Below the pieces are notes generated by a model. It did no database searches. It was given only the letters and a program-made list of their open reading frames with translations, and was not told the origin of the DNA. The position numbers and the translations under genes are program-made. Shown here piece after piece: positions 17,677 through 26,899 of a stretch of 64,000 nt of DNA. This DNA comes from Variovorax sp. dw_308 (GTDB taxonomy: Bacteria; Pseudomonadota; Gammaproteobacteria; Burkholderiales; Burkholderiaceae_C): contig NZ_JAATOM010000017.1 of NCBI RefSeq assembly GCF_019207085.1, positions 62,001 through 126,000 of the forward strand, written 5' to 3'. Each line of letters starts with the position of its first letter. The first letter of the stretch is position 1.

Positions 17677-18852
17677 ATGACCAGCGCCGTTATCGTCTCT
17701 ACCGCCCGCACACCGCTTGCCAAGAGCTGGAAGGGTGCTTTCAACATGACGCACGGCGCCACGCTCGGCGGCCATGCGGTGCAACACGCCGTGCAGCGCG
17801 CCGGCATCGACCCGGCCTCGGTGGACGACGTGATCATGGGTTGCGCCACGCCCGAAGGCGCGACCGGTGGCAACATCGCGCGCCAGATCGCGCTGCGCGC
17901 CGGCCTGCCCATCACGACCTCGGGCATGACCATCAACCGCTTCTGCTCGTCGGGCCTGCAGACCATCGCGACCGCTGCGCAACGCATCATCGCGGGTGAA
18001 GGCGACGTCTACGTGGCTGGCGGTGTCGAAAGCATCTCCTGCGTGCAGAACGAAGCCAACCGCCACATGGGCACCGATCCGTGGCTGGTGAAGCACAAGC
18101 CGGAGATCTACTGGAACATGCTCCAGACCGCCGAGAACGTGGCGAAGCGCTACAACATCGGCCGCGAGGCGATGGACGAGTATGGTGCACGCAGCCAGCA
18201 GCGCGCCAGCGCCGCGCTCGAAGCCGGCCTGTTCAAGGCGGAGATCGCCCCGATGACCGTGCTGGCCGGCGTGGCCGATGCCCAATTGGGCCTGCGCACC
18301 AAGGAAGTCACCATCGAGAACGACGAAGGCATCCGCGCCGGCACCACCAAGGAGGGCATCAGCGGCATCCGGCCGGCGGTGCCGGGCGGCGTGATCTCGG
18401 CCGGCAATGCCAGCCAGTTCTCCGACGGTGGCGGCGCCTGCGTGCTGGTCGATGAGACGTACGCGCAGCAGAAGGGCCTGGCGCCGATCGGCCGCTTCCT
18501 CGGTTTCGCCGTGGCAGGTTGCGAACCCGATGAAATGGGCATCGGTCCGGTCTTCGCGATTCCGAAGGTGCTGAAGAAGCTGGGCCTCACGGTCAACGAC
18601 ATCGACCTGTGGGAACTGAACGAAGCATTCGCGGTGCAGGTGATCTACTGCCGTGACAAGCTGGGCATTCCCGATGACCGCCTGAACGTGAACGGCGGCG
18701 CGATTGCCGTCGGCCACCCCTACGGCGTGAGCGGCCAGCGCCTGACCGGCCACGCTCTCATCGAAGGCAAGCGCCGCGGCGCGAAGAAGGTCGTGGTCAC
18801 GATGTGCATCGGCGGCGGCATGGGTGCTGCCGGCGTGTTCGAGGTCCTCTGA
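17677..18852 (+). CDS. Acetyl-CoA acyltransferase (beta-ketothiolase)
   Basis: Cleaves 3-ketoacyl-CoA to acetyl-CoA and a shortened acyl-CoA. The 391-residue length is standard. The acyl-accepting Cys lies in NRFCSSGLQ near residue 90, the His in GGAIAVGHPYGVSG near 347, and the second Cys in MCIGGGMGAAG near 377. The substrate-binding NEAFAVQ motif is also present. An AAAGGACATCGCC ribosome-binding region precedes ATG 17677. It supplies the last beta-oxidation step for the hydratase/dehydrogenase two genes upstream. Confidence 0.95.
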   Translation: MTSAVIVSTARTPLAKSWKGAFNMTHGATLGGHAVQHAVQRAGIDPASVDDVIMGCATPEGATGGNIARQIALRAGLPITTSGMTINRFCSSGLQTIATAAQRIIAGEGDVYVAGGVESISCVQNEANRHMGTDPWLVKHKPEIYWNMLQTAENVAKRYNIGREAMDEYGARSQQRASAALEAGLFKAEIAPMTVLAGVADAQLGLRTKEVTIENDEGIRAGTTKEGISGIRPAVPGGVISAGNASQFSDGGGACVLVDETYAQQKGLAPIGRFLGFAVAGCEPDEMGIGPVFAIPKVLKKLGLTVNDIDLWELNEAFAVQVIYCRDKLGIPDDRLNVNGGAIAVGHPYGVSGQRLTGHALIEGKRRGAKKVVVTMCIGGGMGAAGVFEVL

Positions 18853-18854
18853 CC

Positions 18855-19310
18855 ATGGCGGGCGGTGACCATCCAGTCTCGCCCGACGCCTTCCTGGCGA
18901 TGGGTCGCGAGGTGATCGCCTCGCAGCCCTTCAGCGTGCTGGTCGGCGCCGAGATGCATCAGCTCTCGCGCGGCCATATCGACCTTCAGCTCCCTATCAC
19001 CGACAAGCTCAAGCAGCAGAACGGATTCGTGCACGGCGGGGTGCTGAGCTACCTTGCCGACAACGCGCTGACGTTTGCCGGCGGGACGGCGATGGCCGTG
19101 CCGGTCGTCACTTCCGAGTTCAAGATCAACTATGTGCGGTCGGCCATCGGCGAGCGCCTGATTGCGCGCGCCAGGGCGGTGCATGTGGGCAGCACACAGG
19201 CCGTTTGCACCTGCGAAATCTTCGTCGTGCAAGATGGCGAGGAAAAACTTTGCGCGCTGGCGCAAGGCACCATCGCCCGATTGCCCGACCCTTCACAGAA
19301 ATCGACATGA
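18855..19310 (+). CDS. Hotdog-fold thioesterase (PaaI family)
   Basis: A 151-residue protein with the hotdog fold. The PaaI-type motif QNGFVHGGVLSYLADNALTFAGG lies near residue 55, and KINYVRSAIGERLIARA follows. Such enzymes hydrolyse stalled acyl- or aryl-CoA esters and release CoA, a likely relief valve for the pathway. It starts two bases after the thiolase stop, and its stop overlaps the next ATG (ATGA, 19307-19310). Confidence 0.9.
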   Translation: MAGGDHPVSPDAFLAMGREVIASQPFSVLVGAEMHQLSRGHIDLQLPITDKLKQQNGFVHGGVLSYLADNALTFAGGTAMAVPVVTSEFKINYVRSAIGERLIARARAVHVGSTQAVCTCEIFVVQDGEEKLCALAQGTIARLPDPSQKST

Positions 19311-21139
19311 GCCTCCGTTCCACCCTCGACTTCCTCCTCTACGACTGGCTGCAAGCCGAGTCGCTCAATCAGCGCGAGCGATTTGCCGATCACTCGCGCG
19401 AGACCTTCGACGCAGTGCTCGACACCTGCGAACGCATCGCGCGCGAGAAATACGCCCCGCACAACCGCACGGTCGACACGCAGGAGCCGCACTTCGACGG
19501 CGAAAAGGTGATCCTGCCGCAGGCCACGCATGACGCGCACAAGGCCTTCGTCGAGTCCGGGATGATGAGCGCCGCGCAGGACTACGAGATCGGCGGCATG
19601 CAGTTGCCGTTCACGCTGCAGGCGGCGGCCAACAGTTTCTTCGCGATGGCGTCGGTGAGCATCGGCTCGAACATGCTCACCAGCGGCAATGCCAACCTGC
19701 TGATGGTGCATGGCACCGGGATGCAGAAGGAAGTGTTTGCGAAGAACGAGTTCTCGGGGCGCTGGGCCGGGACGATGTGCCTGTCGGAGCCGCAAGCCGG
19801 GTCTTCGCTGAGCGACGTAGCGACCCGCGCGGTGCCGGATGGCGCCGACTTTGAAAGCGACCCGCTCGGCCCCCGTTACCGGCTGACGGGCAACAAGATG
19901 TGGATCTCCTCGGGCGACCATGAGTTGACCGAGAACATCGTGCACATCGTGCTGGCCAAGATCCCGGACGAGAACGGCAAGCTGGTTCCGGGCACGCGCG
20001 GGATCTCGCTGTTCATCGTGCCCAAGCGCATGGTCGACACCGAGGGCAATCTCACTGGCGAGCGCAACGATGTCGCGTTGGCCGGCCTCAATCACAAGCT
20101 CGGCTGGCGCGGCACCACCAACACCTTGCTGAACTTCGGCGAGGGCAAGTACCCCGTCGGCGGCAAGGCCGGTGCGGTGGGCTACCTTGTCGGCTCGCCC
20201 GGCAAGGGCCTGCACTGCATGTTCCACATGATGAACGAGGCGCGCATCAGCGTCGGCACCGCTGCGGTGATGCTCGGCATGGCTGGTTACTACGCTTCGC
20301 TGGAGTATGCGAAGAACCGCCCGCAGGGGCGCCCCGCGGGCCCGGCCGGCAAGGACTCGGCCAAGCCGCAGGTGCGCATCATCGAACACGCCGACGTGCG
20401 CCGGATGCTGCTCGCGCAGAAGTCGTACTGCGAAGGTTCGCTGGCCTTGTCCTTGTACTGCGCGCGACTCGTCGACGAGCAGAAGACCGGCGCGGCCGAA
20501 GCTGCCGACGACGCGCGGCTCCTGCTCGAGGTGCTCACGCCGATCGCCAAGAGCTGGCCCAGCGAATGGTGCCTCGAAGCCAATTCGCTCGCGATCCAGA
20601 TCCACGGCGGCTACGGCTACACGCGCGATTTCCCGGTGGAACAGTACTGGCGCGACAACCGTCTCAACATGATCCACGAGGGCACGCACGGCATCCAGGC
20701 GGCCGACCTGCTGGGCCGCAAGGTGTTGATGGAGGACGGCCGCGGCATGAAGTTGCTCGCGGCCCGCATGGCCGAGACGATGGGGCGTGCCGCCAAGGTG
20801 CCCGAGCTTGCCGCGCATGCAAAGGCGCTCGGCGAGGCCCTGCAGCGCGTCGGCACGGCCACGCAAGCGGCATGGTCGACCGGCGATCCGCGCTCGGCGC
20901 TGACCAATGCCGTGCCCTACATGCAGGCTTTCGGGCACACGGTGCTGGCCTGGATCTGGCTCGACGTGGCGGCGCGTGCGCTGGAACTCGATGCTGGCAA
21001 GGCATCGGCTGTGACGACCGGCAAGGCCAGCGCCGCGGCCTACTTCTTCAACTACGAGTTGCCAAAGATCGGCGCCTGGCTGAACGTGGTCGAAAGCCGC
21101 GATCCGACTTGCACCGACATGCCGGAAGAGGCATTCTGA
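19307..21139 (+). CDS. Acyl-CoA dehydrogenase (large, DmdC-like)
   Basis: FAD-dependent oxidation of acyl-CoA to enoyl-CoA. At 610 residues it is longer than classical 380-residue forms because of a C-terminal extension (about residues 470-610), as in 3-methylmercaptopropionyl-CoA dehydrogenase and related enzymes. Visible are MCLSEPQAGSSLSDV (flavin and substrate contacts), KMWISSGDHEL, QIHGGYGYTRDFPVEQYWRD and the catalytic Glu in MIHEGTHGIQA. The four-base overlap with the thioesterase fixes the start. The true substrate could be fatty or thio-substituted acyl-CoA. Confidence 0.94.
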   Translation: MSLRSTLDFLLYDWLQAESLNQRERFADHSRETFDAVLDTCERIAREKYAPHNRTVDTQEPHFDGEKVILPQATHDAHKAFVESGMMSAAQDYEIGGMQLPFTLQAAANSFFAMASVSIGSNMLTSGNANLLMVHGTGMQKEVFAKNEFSGRWAGTMCLSEPQAGSSLSDVATRAVPDGADFESDPLGPRYRLTGNKMWISSGDHELTENIVHIVLAKIPDENGKLVPGTRGISLFIVPKRMVDTEGNLTGERNDVALAGLNHKLGWRGTTNTLLNFGEGKYPVGGKAGAVGYLVGSPGKGLHCMFHMMNEARISVGTAAVMLGMAGYYASLEYAKNRPQGRPAGPAGKDSAKPQVRIIEHADVRRMLLAQKSYCEGSLALSLYCARLVDEQKTGAAEAADDARLLLEVLTPIAKSWPSEWCLEANSLAIQIHGGYGYTRDFPVEQYWRDNRLNMIHEGTHGIQAADLLGRKVLMEDGRGMKLLAARMAETMGRAAKVPELAAHAKALGEALQRVGTATQAAWSTGDPRSALTNAVPYMQAFGHTVLAWIWLDVAARALELDAGKASAVTTGKASAAAYFFNYELPKIGAWLNVVESRDPTCTDMPEEAF

Positions 21140-21342
21140 TGGCCGCCAATCCGCATGCCCGCATCGAGAACTGGATCTGGATCCTGATCTATGGCGGGCT
21201 GTTCCTGGTGATTCTCGGCATCGCCACCGCCCGCATCGACTCCTTCACCGGCTGGATGCTGGCCGTTCCCGGCGCCGTCGCTGCCGTGGTGGGCGTGGTC
21301 CTCATTTATGTTCGTTCCCGACTGAAAGACGACAAGCCATGA
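21139..21342 (+). CDS. Small two-helix membrane protein
   Basis: A 67-residue protein with two hydrophobic segments (WIWILIYGGLFLVILGIA and WMLAVPGAVAAVVGVVLIYV) and a charged tail RSRLKDDKP. I do not recognise the family. The ATG overlaps the dehydrogenase stop (TGATG at 21137-21141), and its own stop overlaps the next ATG by four bases. This supports a real, co-translated operon member. Confidence 0.82.
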   Translation: MAANPHARIENWIWILIYGGLFLVILGIATARIDSFTGWMLAVPGAVAAVVGVVLIYVRSRLKDDKP

Positions 21343-21620
21343 TCAAGCACATCGTGATGTGGAAACTGCTCGACGCCACGCAGGCCGCGCGCTTCAAGGC
21401 CGAACTCGACACCTGCAAGGGGCTGGTGCCCGGCATGCGGGAGTTCGAGGTGGGGACGCGCACCGACGGCCTGGAAGCCAACCAGGACGTGGTGCTGAAC
21501 TCGAGCTTCGACGACGCGGCGGCGCTGGAGGCCTACGTCGTTCATCCGCACCACAAGAAGGTCTCGGCATTCCTGGGCACCCTGCGTGAATCGCGCGCGG
21601 TGCTCGACTACGAGATCTGA
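21339..21620 (+). CDS. Dabb (stress-responsive alpha-beta barrel) domain protein
   Basis: A 93-residue ferredoxin-like barrel protein. MIKHIVMWKL at the start, MREFEVGTRTD and the terminal YVVHPHHKKVSAFLG are diagnostic of Dabb (PF07876). Family members range from stress proteins to small cyclases; no specific reaction can be assigned. Translation is probably coupled to the preceding gene through the ATGA overlap. Confidence 0.9.
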   Translation: MIKHIVMWKLLDATQAARFKAELDTCKGLVPGMREFEVGTRTDGLEANQDVVLNSSFDDAAALEAYVVHPHHKKVSAFLGTLRESRAVLDYEI

Positions 21621-21649
21621 TCGACCCCAAGACACTGGAGACCCACCAC

Positions 21650-22447
21650 ATGACACCTCGCACCGTTCAGAAACTGTTCGACCTCACGGGCAAGACCGCC
21701 CTCATCACCGGCGGCTCGCGCGGCCTGGGCTTGCAGATGGCGCATGCGCTCGGTGAAGCCGGCGCGAAGATCATGCTGAGTTCGCGCAAGGCCGAGGACC
21801 TGGAACAGGCCGCGGCCGAGCTGCAGGCCGCCGGCATCGACGCACGCTGGATCGCAGCCGATTGTTCGAAGGAAGAAGACACCCGCCGCCTGGCCGACGA
21901 GACGCTGGAGCGCATGGGCGCCATCGACATCCTGGTGAACAACGCCGGCGCCAGCTGGGGCGCGCCGGCCGAGGACCATCCGGTGGCGGCATGGGACAAG
22001 GTGATGAATCTCAACGTGCGCGGCTACTTCATCCTGGCGCAGCAGGTCGCCAACAAGTACATGATCCCGAAGAAGGCCGGCAAGATCATCAACATTGCGT
22101 CGATCGCCGGCCTGAACGGCAATCCGCCCGAGATGCAGACCCTGGCCTACAACACCTCGAAGACCGCGGTGATCGGCTTCACGCACACGCTGGCCGCCGA
22201 GTGGGGCAAGTACGGCATCAACGTCAACGCGATTTGCCCGGGCTTCTTCATGACCAAGATGGCGACGGGCCTGATCCAGTCGATCGGCGAGGAAAAGATG
22301 GCCAATGCCGCGCCGCTGCGCCGCCTGGGCGACGAGGAAGACCTGAAGGGCCTGACGCTGCTGTACGCGAGCGATGCCGGCAAGCACATCACCGGCCAGT
22401 GGATGGCGGTGGATGGCGGCGTGAGCGTGGTTCTCGGGGCAGCCTGA
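21650..22447 (+). CDS. Short-chain dehydrogenase/reductase
   Basis: A 265-residue classical SDR: nucleotide motif TGGSRGLG near residue 20, NNAG near 95, catalytic Ser in INIASIAG and YNTSK near 165. Its general shape resembles gluconate-5-dehydrogenase or 3-ketoacyl reductases. In this operon it may handle a hydroxyacyl or alcohol intermediate. The next gene starts four bases after its stop. Confidence 0.92.
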   Translation: MTPRTVQKLFDLTGKTALITGGSRGLGLQMAHALGEAGAKIMLSSRKAEDLEQAAAELQAAGIDARWIAADCSKEEDTRRLADETLERMGAIDILVNNAGASWGAPAEDHPVAAWDKVMNLNVRGYFILAQQVANKYMIPKKAGKIINIASIAGLNGNPPEMQTLAYNTSKTAVIGFTHTLAAEWGKYGINVNAICPGFFMTKMATGLIQSIGEEKMANAAPLRRLGDEEDLKGLTLLYASDAGKHITGQWMAVDGGVSVVLGAA

Positions 22448-22451
22448 CGTC

Positions 22452-22886
22452 ATGTCGATCCCATTCGGCGTCGCGATTCCGTTCGTCGACCTCCTGGGCT
22501 TCACGCTCGAGCGTTTCGAGAACGGCGAGTCCGAGATGCACTACACGACGCAACCCGAGCACACCAACAGCTTTGCGGTGGCGCACGGCGGCGTCACCAT
22601 GACCCTGCTCGACGTGACGATGGCCACCGCGGCGCGCAGCGTGCAGAACGACATGGGCGTGGTCACCATCGAGATGAAGACCACCTTCATGCAGGCGTCG
22701 CGCGGGCCCTTGATAGCCAAGGGGCGCCTGATGCATCGCACGGCCACCATGGCCTTCACCGAAGCCACGGTCTATGACGAGAAGGGCCGCGCTTGTTCCC
22801 ATGCGACGGGCACCTTCAAATACGTGAAACGCCTTCCGGTCAGCGGCAGCGAAGTGCATGCACTGCAGCCGGTTTCAACAGACTAG
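22452..22886 (+). CDS. Second PaaI-family hotdog thioesterase
   Basis: A 144-residue hotdog-fold protein. The motif SFAVAHGGVTMTLLDVTMATAAR near residue 35 carries the HGG and Asp of PaaI-type thioesterases, followed by VTIEMKTTFMQ. It is a distant paralogue of the operon member at 18855-19310. It probably hydrolyses a different acyl-CoA; the substrate is not predictable. Confidence 0.9.
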   Translation: MSIPFGVAIPFVDLLGFTLERFENGESEMHYTTQPEHTNSFAVAHGGVTMTLLDVTMATAARSVQNDMGVVTIEMKTTFMQASRGPLIAKGRLMHRTATMAFTEATVYDEKGRACSHATGTFKYVKRLPVSGSEVHALQPVSTD

Positions 22887-22905
22887 TTTTTCCAAGAGAC
22901 ACCCC

Positions 22906-23922
22906 ATGCCCATCAACAAGCAGATCCATCTCGACAATCGCCCCGAAGGCGAGGCCACGGCGAGCAACTTCAAGCTCGTGACCACCGAAACGCCGGCGCT
23001 GGCCGACAACCAGGTGCTGGTGCGCCACCATTTCATGAGCCTGGACCCCTACATGCGCGGTCGCATGAACGACTCCAAGAGCTACGCCGCCAGCCAACCC
23101 GTGGGCCACGTGTTCCAGGGCGGCACCGTGGGCGAGGTGATCGAGAGCAAGCATCCCAAGTACAAGGCGGGCGACAAGGTCGTCGGCTTCGGCGGCTGGC
23201 AGGAGTACAGCGTGGTCGATGCCTCGCAGCCCGGCGCGCTGAAGAAGGTCGACACCACGCACGTGCCGCTGTCGCATTACCTCGGGGCGGTCGGCATGCC
23301 GGGCGTGACGGCCTGGTACGGCTTGGTGAAGATCATCGCGCCGAAGGAGGGCGACACCGTCGTCATCACCGCCGCCAGTGGCGCGGTCGGCAGCGCCTTC
23401 GGTGCGCTGGCCAAGGCGCGCGGCTGCCGCGTGGTCGGCATCGCCGGCGGGCCGGACAAGTGCAAGTACGTGACCGATGAACTCGGCTTCGACGCCTGCA
23501 TCGACTACCGCCAGCACCCGGACGTCAAGACGATGAGCGCGGCGCTGAAGGAATCCTGCCCCAAGGGCATCGACGGCTACTTCGAGAACGTCGGCGGCTA
23601 CATCTTCGACGCGGTGCTGCTGCGCTGCAATGCCTTCGCGCGCGTCGCGCTGTGCGGCATGATCGCCGGCTACGATGGCGCGCCGATGCCGCTGGCCAAC
23701 CCGGCGCTGATCCTCATCAACCGCCTGAAGATCGAAGGCTTCATCGTCAGCGAGCACATGGAAGTGTGGCCGGAGGCGCTCGCGGAACTGGGTGCGCTGG
23801 TGGGCTCCGGCAAGCTCAAGCCGCGCGAGTCGGTGGCGCAAGGCATCGAAGCCGCGCCTGAAGCGTTCCTGGGCCTGCTGAAAGGCAAGAACTTCGGCAA
23901 GCAACTCGTCAAGCTGATCTGA
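22906..23922 (+). CDS. NADP-dependent oxidoreductase, leukotriene B4 dehydrogenase/2-alkenal reductase type
   Basis: A 338-residue zinc-free MDR enzyme that reduces activated C=C bonds with NADPH. Visible are SLDPYMRGRMND and PVGHVFQGGTVGEV of the prostaglandin-reductase group, the nucleotide motif ITAASGAVGSAFGALAK near residue 155, and YFENVGGYIFDAVL. ATG 22906 is chosen because family similarity starts there; an upstream ATG at 22858 lies inside the preceding gene. It could saturate unsaturated side products of beta-oxidation. Confidence 0.92.
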   Translation: MPINKQIHLDNRPEGEATASNFKLVTTETPALADNQVLVRHHFMSLDPYMRGRMNDSKSYAASQPVGHVFQGGTVGEVIESKHPKYKAGDKVVGFGGWQEYSVVDASQPGALKKVDTTHVPLSHYLGAVGMPGVTAWYGLVKIIAPKEGDTVVITAASGAVGSAFGALAKARGCRVVGIAGGPDKCKYVTDELGFDACIDYRQHPDVKTMSAALKESCPKGIDGYFENVGGYIFDAVLLRCNAFARVALCGMIAGYDGAPMPLANPALILINRLKIEGFIVSEHMEVWPEALAELGALVGSGKLKPRESVAQGIEAAPEAFLGLLKGKNFGKQLVKLI

Positions 23923-23949
23923 ACAAAATCACCTGAACGAAAGACCACG

Positions 23950-24888
23950 ATGGCCGACCTGATCCTGCACCACTACGCCACCTCGCCGTTCTCGGAGAAG
24001 GTGCGGCTCATCCTCGGCGCGAAGAAGCTGCCGTGGAAGTCGGTCTTCATCCCGCCGATCATGCCCAAGCCCGACGTGGAGGTGCTGACCGGCGGCTACC
24101 GCAAGACGCCGTTCCTGCAGATCGGCGCCGACATGTACTGCGACACCGCGCTGATCGCCGACGTGCTCGAGCACCTGCAACCCGAGCCGACGCTGTACCC
24201 CGAGCCCGAGAAAGGCCTGTCGCGCATCCTCGCGCAGTGGGCCGACAGCACGCTGTTCTGGGCCGCCATGGCCTGGAACCTGCAGCCAAAGGGCGCGGCC
24301 GAGGTGTTCTCCAAGGCGCCGCCCGAAGCCGCCAAGGCCTTTGGCGAAGACCGCGGCAAGATGAGCGCCGGCAACATGACGCGCCTGCGCCCGGCCGATG
24401 CCACGAGCGCCTACAAGTCGTACCTGCGCCGCCTCTCGGACATGTTCGACGACAAGCCCTTCATGCTGGGCGAGGCGCCGTGCATTGCCGACTTCGCGGC
24501 CTACCACCCGCTCTGGTACACGCGCCGCATCGACTCTGTACGCGGCATCCTCGACCTGACGCCGGGCGTGGTCGACTGGATGGAGCGCATGTACGCCATC
24601 GGCCACGGCGCGCCGGAGAAGTTCACCGCCGAGGAAGCCATCGCCGTGGCCAAGTCGACGCGGCCGCACACGCTGCTGACCGACAGCACCTTCCAGGACG
24701 ACCACGGCATTGCGCTGGGCAGCGACGTCACGGTGCGCGCGGAGAGCTTCGGCCTCGAGGAGACAGCCGGCAAGCTGGTCGCGGCCACGCGCACGCACTA
24801 CACGCTGGAGCGCAGCAACGAGCGTGTGGGCACGGTGCACGTGCACTTCCCGCGCATCGGGTACGTGCTGCGCAAGGCGGAAGGCTGA
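23950..24888 (+). CDS. Glutathione S-transferase family protein
   Basis: A 312-residue protein. It has an N-terminal thioredoxin-fold GST domain (LILHHYATSPFSEKVRLILG, then GGYRKTPFLQIGADMYCDTALI) and an all-helical second domain to about residue 205. An extra C-terminal part (about 215-312: DDHGIALGSDVTVRAESFGLEE...) is not part of a standard GST. It may remove electrophiles or fold as a small beta domain. Probably the last gene of the beta-oxidation operon. Confidence 0.9.
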   Translation: MADLILHHYATSPFSEKVRLILGAKKLPWKSVFIPPIMPKPDVEVLTGGYRKTPFLQIGADMYCDTALIADVLEHLQPEPTLYPEPEKGLSRILAQWADSTLFWAAMAWNLQPKGAAEVFSKAPPEAAKAFGEDRGKMSAGNMTRLRPADATSAYKSYLRRLSDMFDDKPFMLGEAPCIADFAAYHPLWYTRRIDSVRGILDLTPGVVDWMERMYAIGHGAPEKFTAEEAIAVAKSTRPHTLLTDSTFQDDHGIALGSDVTVRAESFGLEETAGKLVAATRTHYTLERSNERVGTVHVHFPRIGYVLRKAEG

Positions 24889-24921
24889 CGCGCAAGGGGG
24901 ACACCCTCAGAATCAGGCGCC

Positions 24922-26742
24922 ATGAACCCTGGTTCCATTACGAGGCGGCGGGTGCTGCAGGCCATGGCGGGCGGCGTTCTGGTCGCGCCCTTGGGCGTCA
25001 TTCCGTGGCGCGCCCGGGCCGCTACATCGCCAGGTGCGCGCGTTCGACCCGGTGAACCGGGCTGGCCTTCGGACGAGGCCTGGCAAGGGCTCGGCCAGCA
25101 GGTCGAAGGCGCGCTCCTCAAGGTGCAGACGCCGCTGGATGCCTGCGTGGCGACGCCGACCAGCGCGGCTTGCGCGCAGCTTTTCAAGGCCGTCAAGAAC
25201 CCTTACTTCACCGGCGACGATGTCGCGCTGACGCAGACCCTGGGTTGGGTCGATGCATGGACCTCGAAGCCCAGTGCGTATGCGGTGGCGGCGCGCAGCA
25301 CCCGGGATGTGGTCGCCGCCGTCGACTTCGCGCGGCAGAACAGGCTGCGGCTGGTGGTGAAGGGCGGCGGCCACAGCTACCAGGGCACCTCGAATTGCGC
25401 CGATTCGCTGCTGGTGTGGACGCGCCGAATGAATGGCGTCCAGATGCACGACAGCTTCGTGCCCGCGGGCTGCGATGCCGTGCCGCGGCGCGCAGTGAGC
25501 ATGGGCGCCGGCGCGGTCTGGGCGCATGCCTATGACGCGGTGACGACGCAGGCTGGCGGCTATGTGCAGGGAGGAGGGTGCACCACCGTCGGCGTGGCGG
25601 GGCTGGTGCAGAGCGGCGGCTTCGGCAGCTTCTCGAAGCGGTACGGCACGGCCGCCGGCAGCCTGCTGGAGGCCGAGGTCGTCACTGCCGATGGCGCGGT
25701 GCGGATCGCCAACGCCTGCACGAATCCGGAGCTGTTCTGGGGGCTCAAGGGCGGAGGCGGCGGCAGCCTCGGCATCGTGACCCGGGTGAGCTTGCGCGTG
25801 CACGAACTGCCCGAGGAATTCGGCGCGGTGAACATGTCGGTCAAGGCGCTGTCGCCGCAGGCGTATCGGCGGCTGATCGGGCTCATGGTCGAACACTACG
25901 CGAGGAACCTCATGAACCCGCACTGGGGCGAGCAGATCCGCGTGCGGCCGGACAACGTCCTGCGCGTGTCGATGGTGTTCCAGGGCCTGAACCGCGGGCA
26001 GGCGCAGATGGCATGGCAGCCCTTCATCGACGCGGTGGCGAGTGCACCGGGGGACTTCTGGTTCGAGTCGGCGCCCTTCATCGCGTCGCTGTCGGCGCGC
26101 GAGTTCTGGTCGGCGACGACGTTCAAGAAGCTGGCGGGCGTGCTCGCGACAGACGACCGGCCCGGCGCGCCGAAGTCCAACGTTTTCTGGCCCGGCGACC
26201 AGGGGCAGGCCGGCCAGTTCCTGCATGGCTACGACTCCGCCTGGCTGCCTGCATCGCTGCTGCGCGATGACCGGCGCGACGCCTTGTGCGATGCGCTGTT
26301 CGCGGCATCGCGGCACACGGGCATCGGGCTGCACACGAACAAGGGATTGGCCGGCGCGTCGGCCGAGGCGATCGCGGCGGCCAGGGACACGGCCACGAAT
26401 CCGCTGATGCTCGACGCCTTTGCGCTGGCCATCATGGGCGCGGAAGAGCAGCCGGCCTATCCTGGCGTCGCGGGCCATGAGCCTGATGTCGCGCGAGGCC
26501 GCCTGCGGGCGCAAGCCATCGCACGCGCCGTCGCCGAGCTGCGCAGGGTCGCGCCCAATGGCGGCGCCTATGTCTCGGAGAGCAACTACTTCGAGCCGGA
26601 CTTCCAGCGCCAGTACTGGGGCACGAACTACCCGCGCCTGCAGGCAGTGAAGGCCCGCTACGACCCCGATGGCCTGTTCTTCGTCCACAACGGCGTGGGC
26701 AGCGAAGGCTGGAGCACCGACGGCTTCAACCGCACGGCTTGA
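24922..26742 (+). CDS. Tat-exported FAD-linked oxidase (berberine-bridge type)
   Basis: A 606-residue flavoprotein. The N-terminus has a twin-arginine signal (ITRRRVLQAMAGG then a hydrophobic stretch to ARA), so it folds with FAD and is exported. The PCMH-type FAD domain shows KGGGHSYQG (likely histidyl-FAD) and YVQGGGCTTVGVAG, whose Cys may give a second covalent flavin bond. The C-terminal BBE segment ends in NYFEPDFQRQYWGTNYPRL...YDPDGLFFVHNGVGSE. Such oxidases act on sugars, alcohols or alkaloids with O2; the substrate is unknown. Confidence 0.92.
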   Translation: MNPGSITRRRVLQAMAGGVLVAPLGVIPWRARAATSPGARVRPGEPGWPSDEAWQGLGQQVEGALLKVQTPLDACVATPTSAACAQLFKAVKNPYFTGDDVALTQTLGWVDAWTSKPSAYAVAARSTRDVVAAVDFARQNRLRLVVKGGGHSYQGTSNCADSLLVWTRRMNGVQMHDSFVPAGCDAVPRRAVSMGAGAVWAHAYDAVTTQAGGYVQGGGCTTVGVAGLVQSGGFGSFSKRYGTAAGSLLEAEVVTADGAVRIANACTNPELFWGLKGGGGGSLGIVTRVSLRVHELPEEFGAVNMSVKALSPQAYRRLIGLMVEHYARNLMNPHWGEQIRVRPDNVLRVSMVFQGLNRGQAQMAWQPFIDAVASAPGDFWFESAPFIASLSAREFWSATTFKKLAGVLATDDRPGAPKSNVFWPGDQGQAGQFLHGYDSAWLPASLLRDDRRDALCDALFAASRHTGIGLHTNKGLAGASAEAIAAARDTATNPLMLDAFALAIMGAEEQPAYPGVAGHEPDVARGRLRAQAIARAVAELRRVAPNGGAYVSESNYFEPDFQRQYWGTNYPRLQAVKARYDPDGLFFVHNGVGSEGWSTDGFNRTA

Positions 26743-26899
26743 GCGGGAGCGCCCGCACAAGCCACGGCGCATCTGGCGACTTGTCCGGAGCCTCCCAGGC
26801 CATCTCGTCGCCTGAACGACAGCCCGGACGCGCGCAACGGGGTCCAATAGCCGACGGACTTCATTCCTCAGTTTTCAGAGACATCACAGGACGGCATCC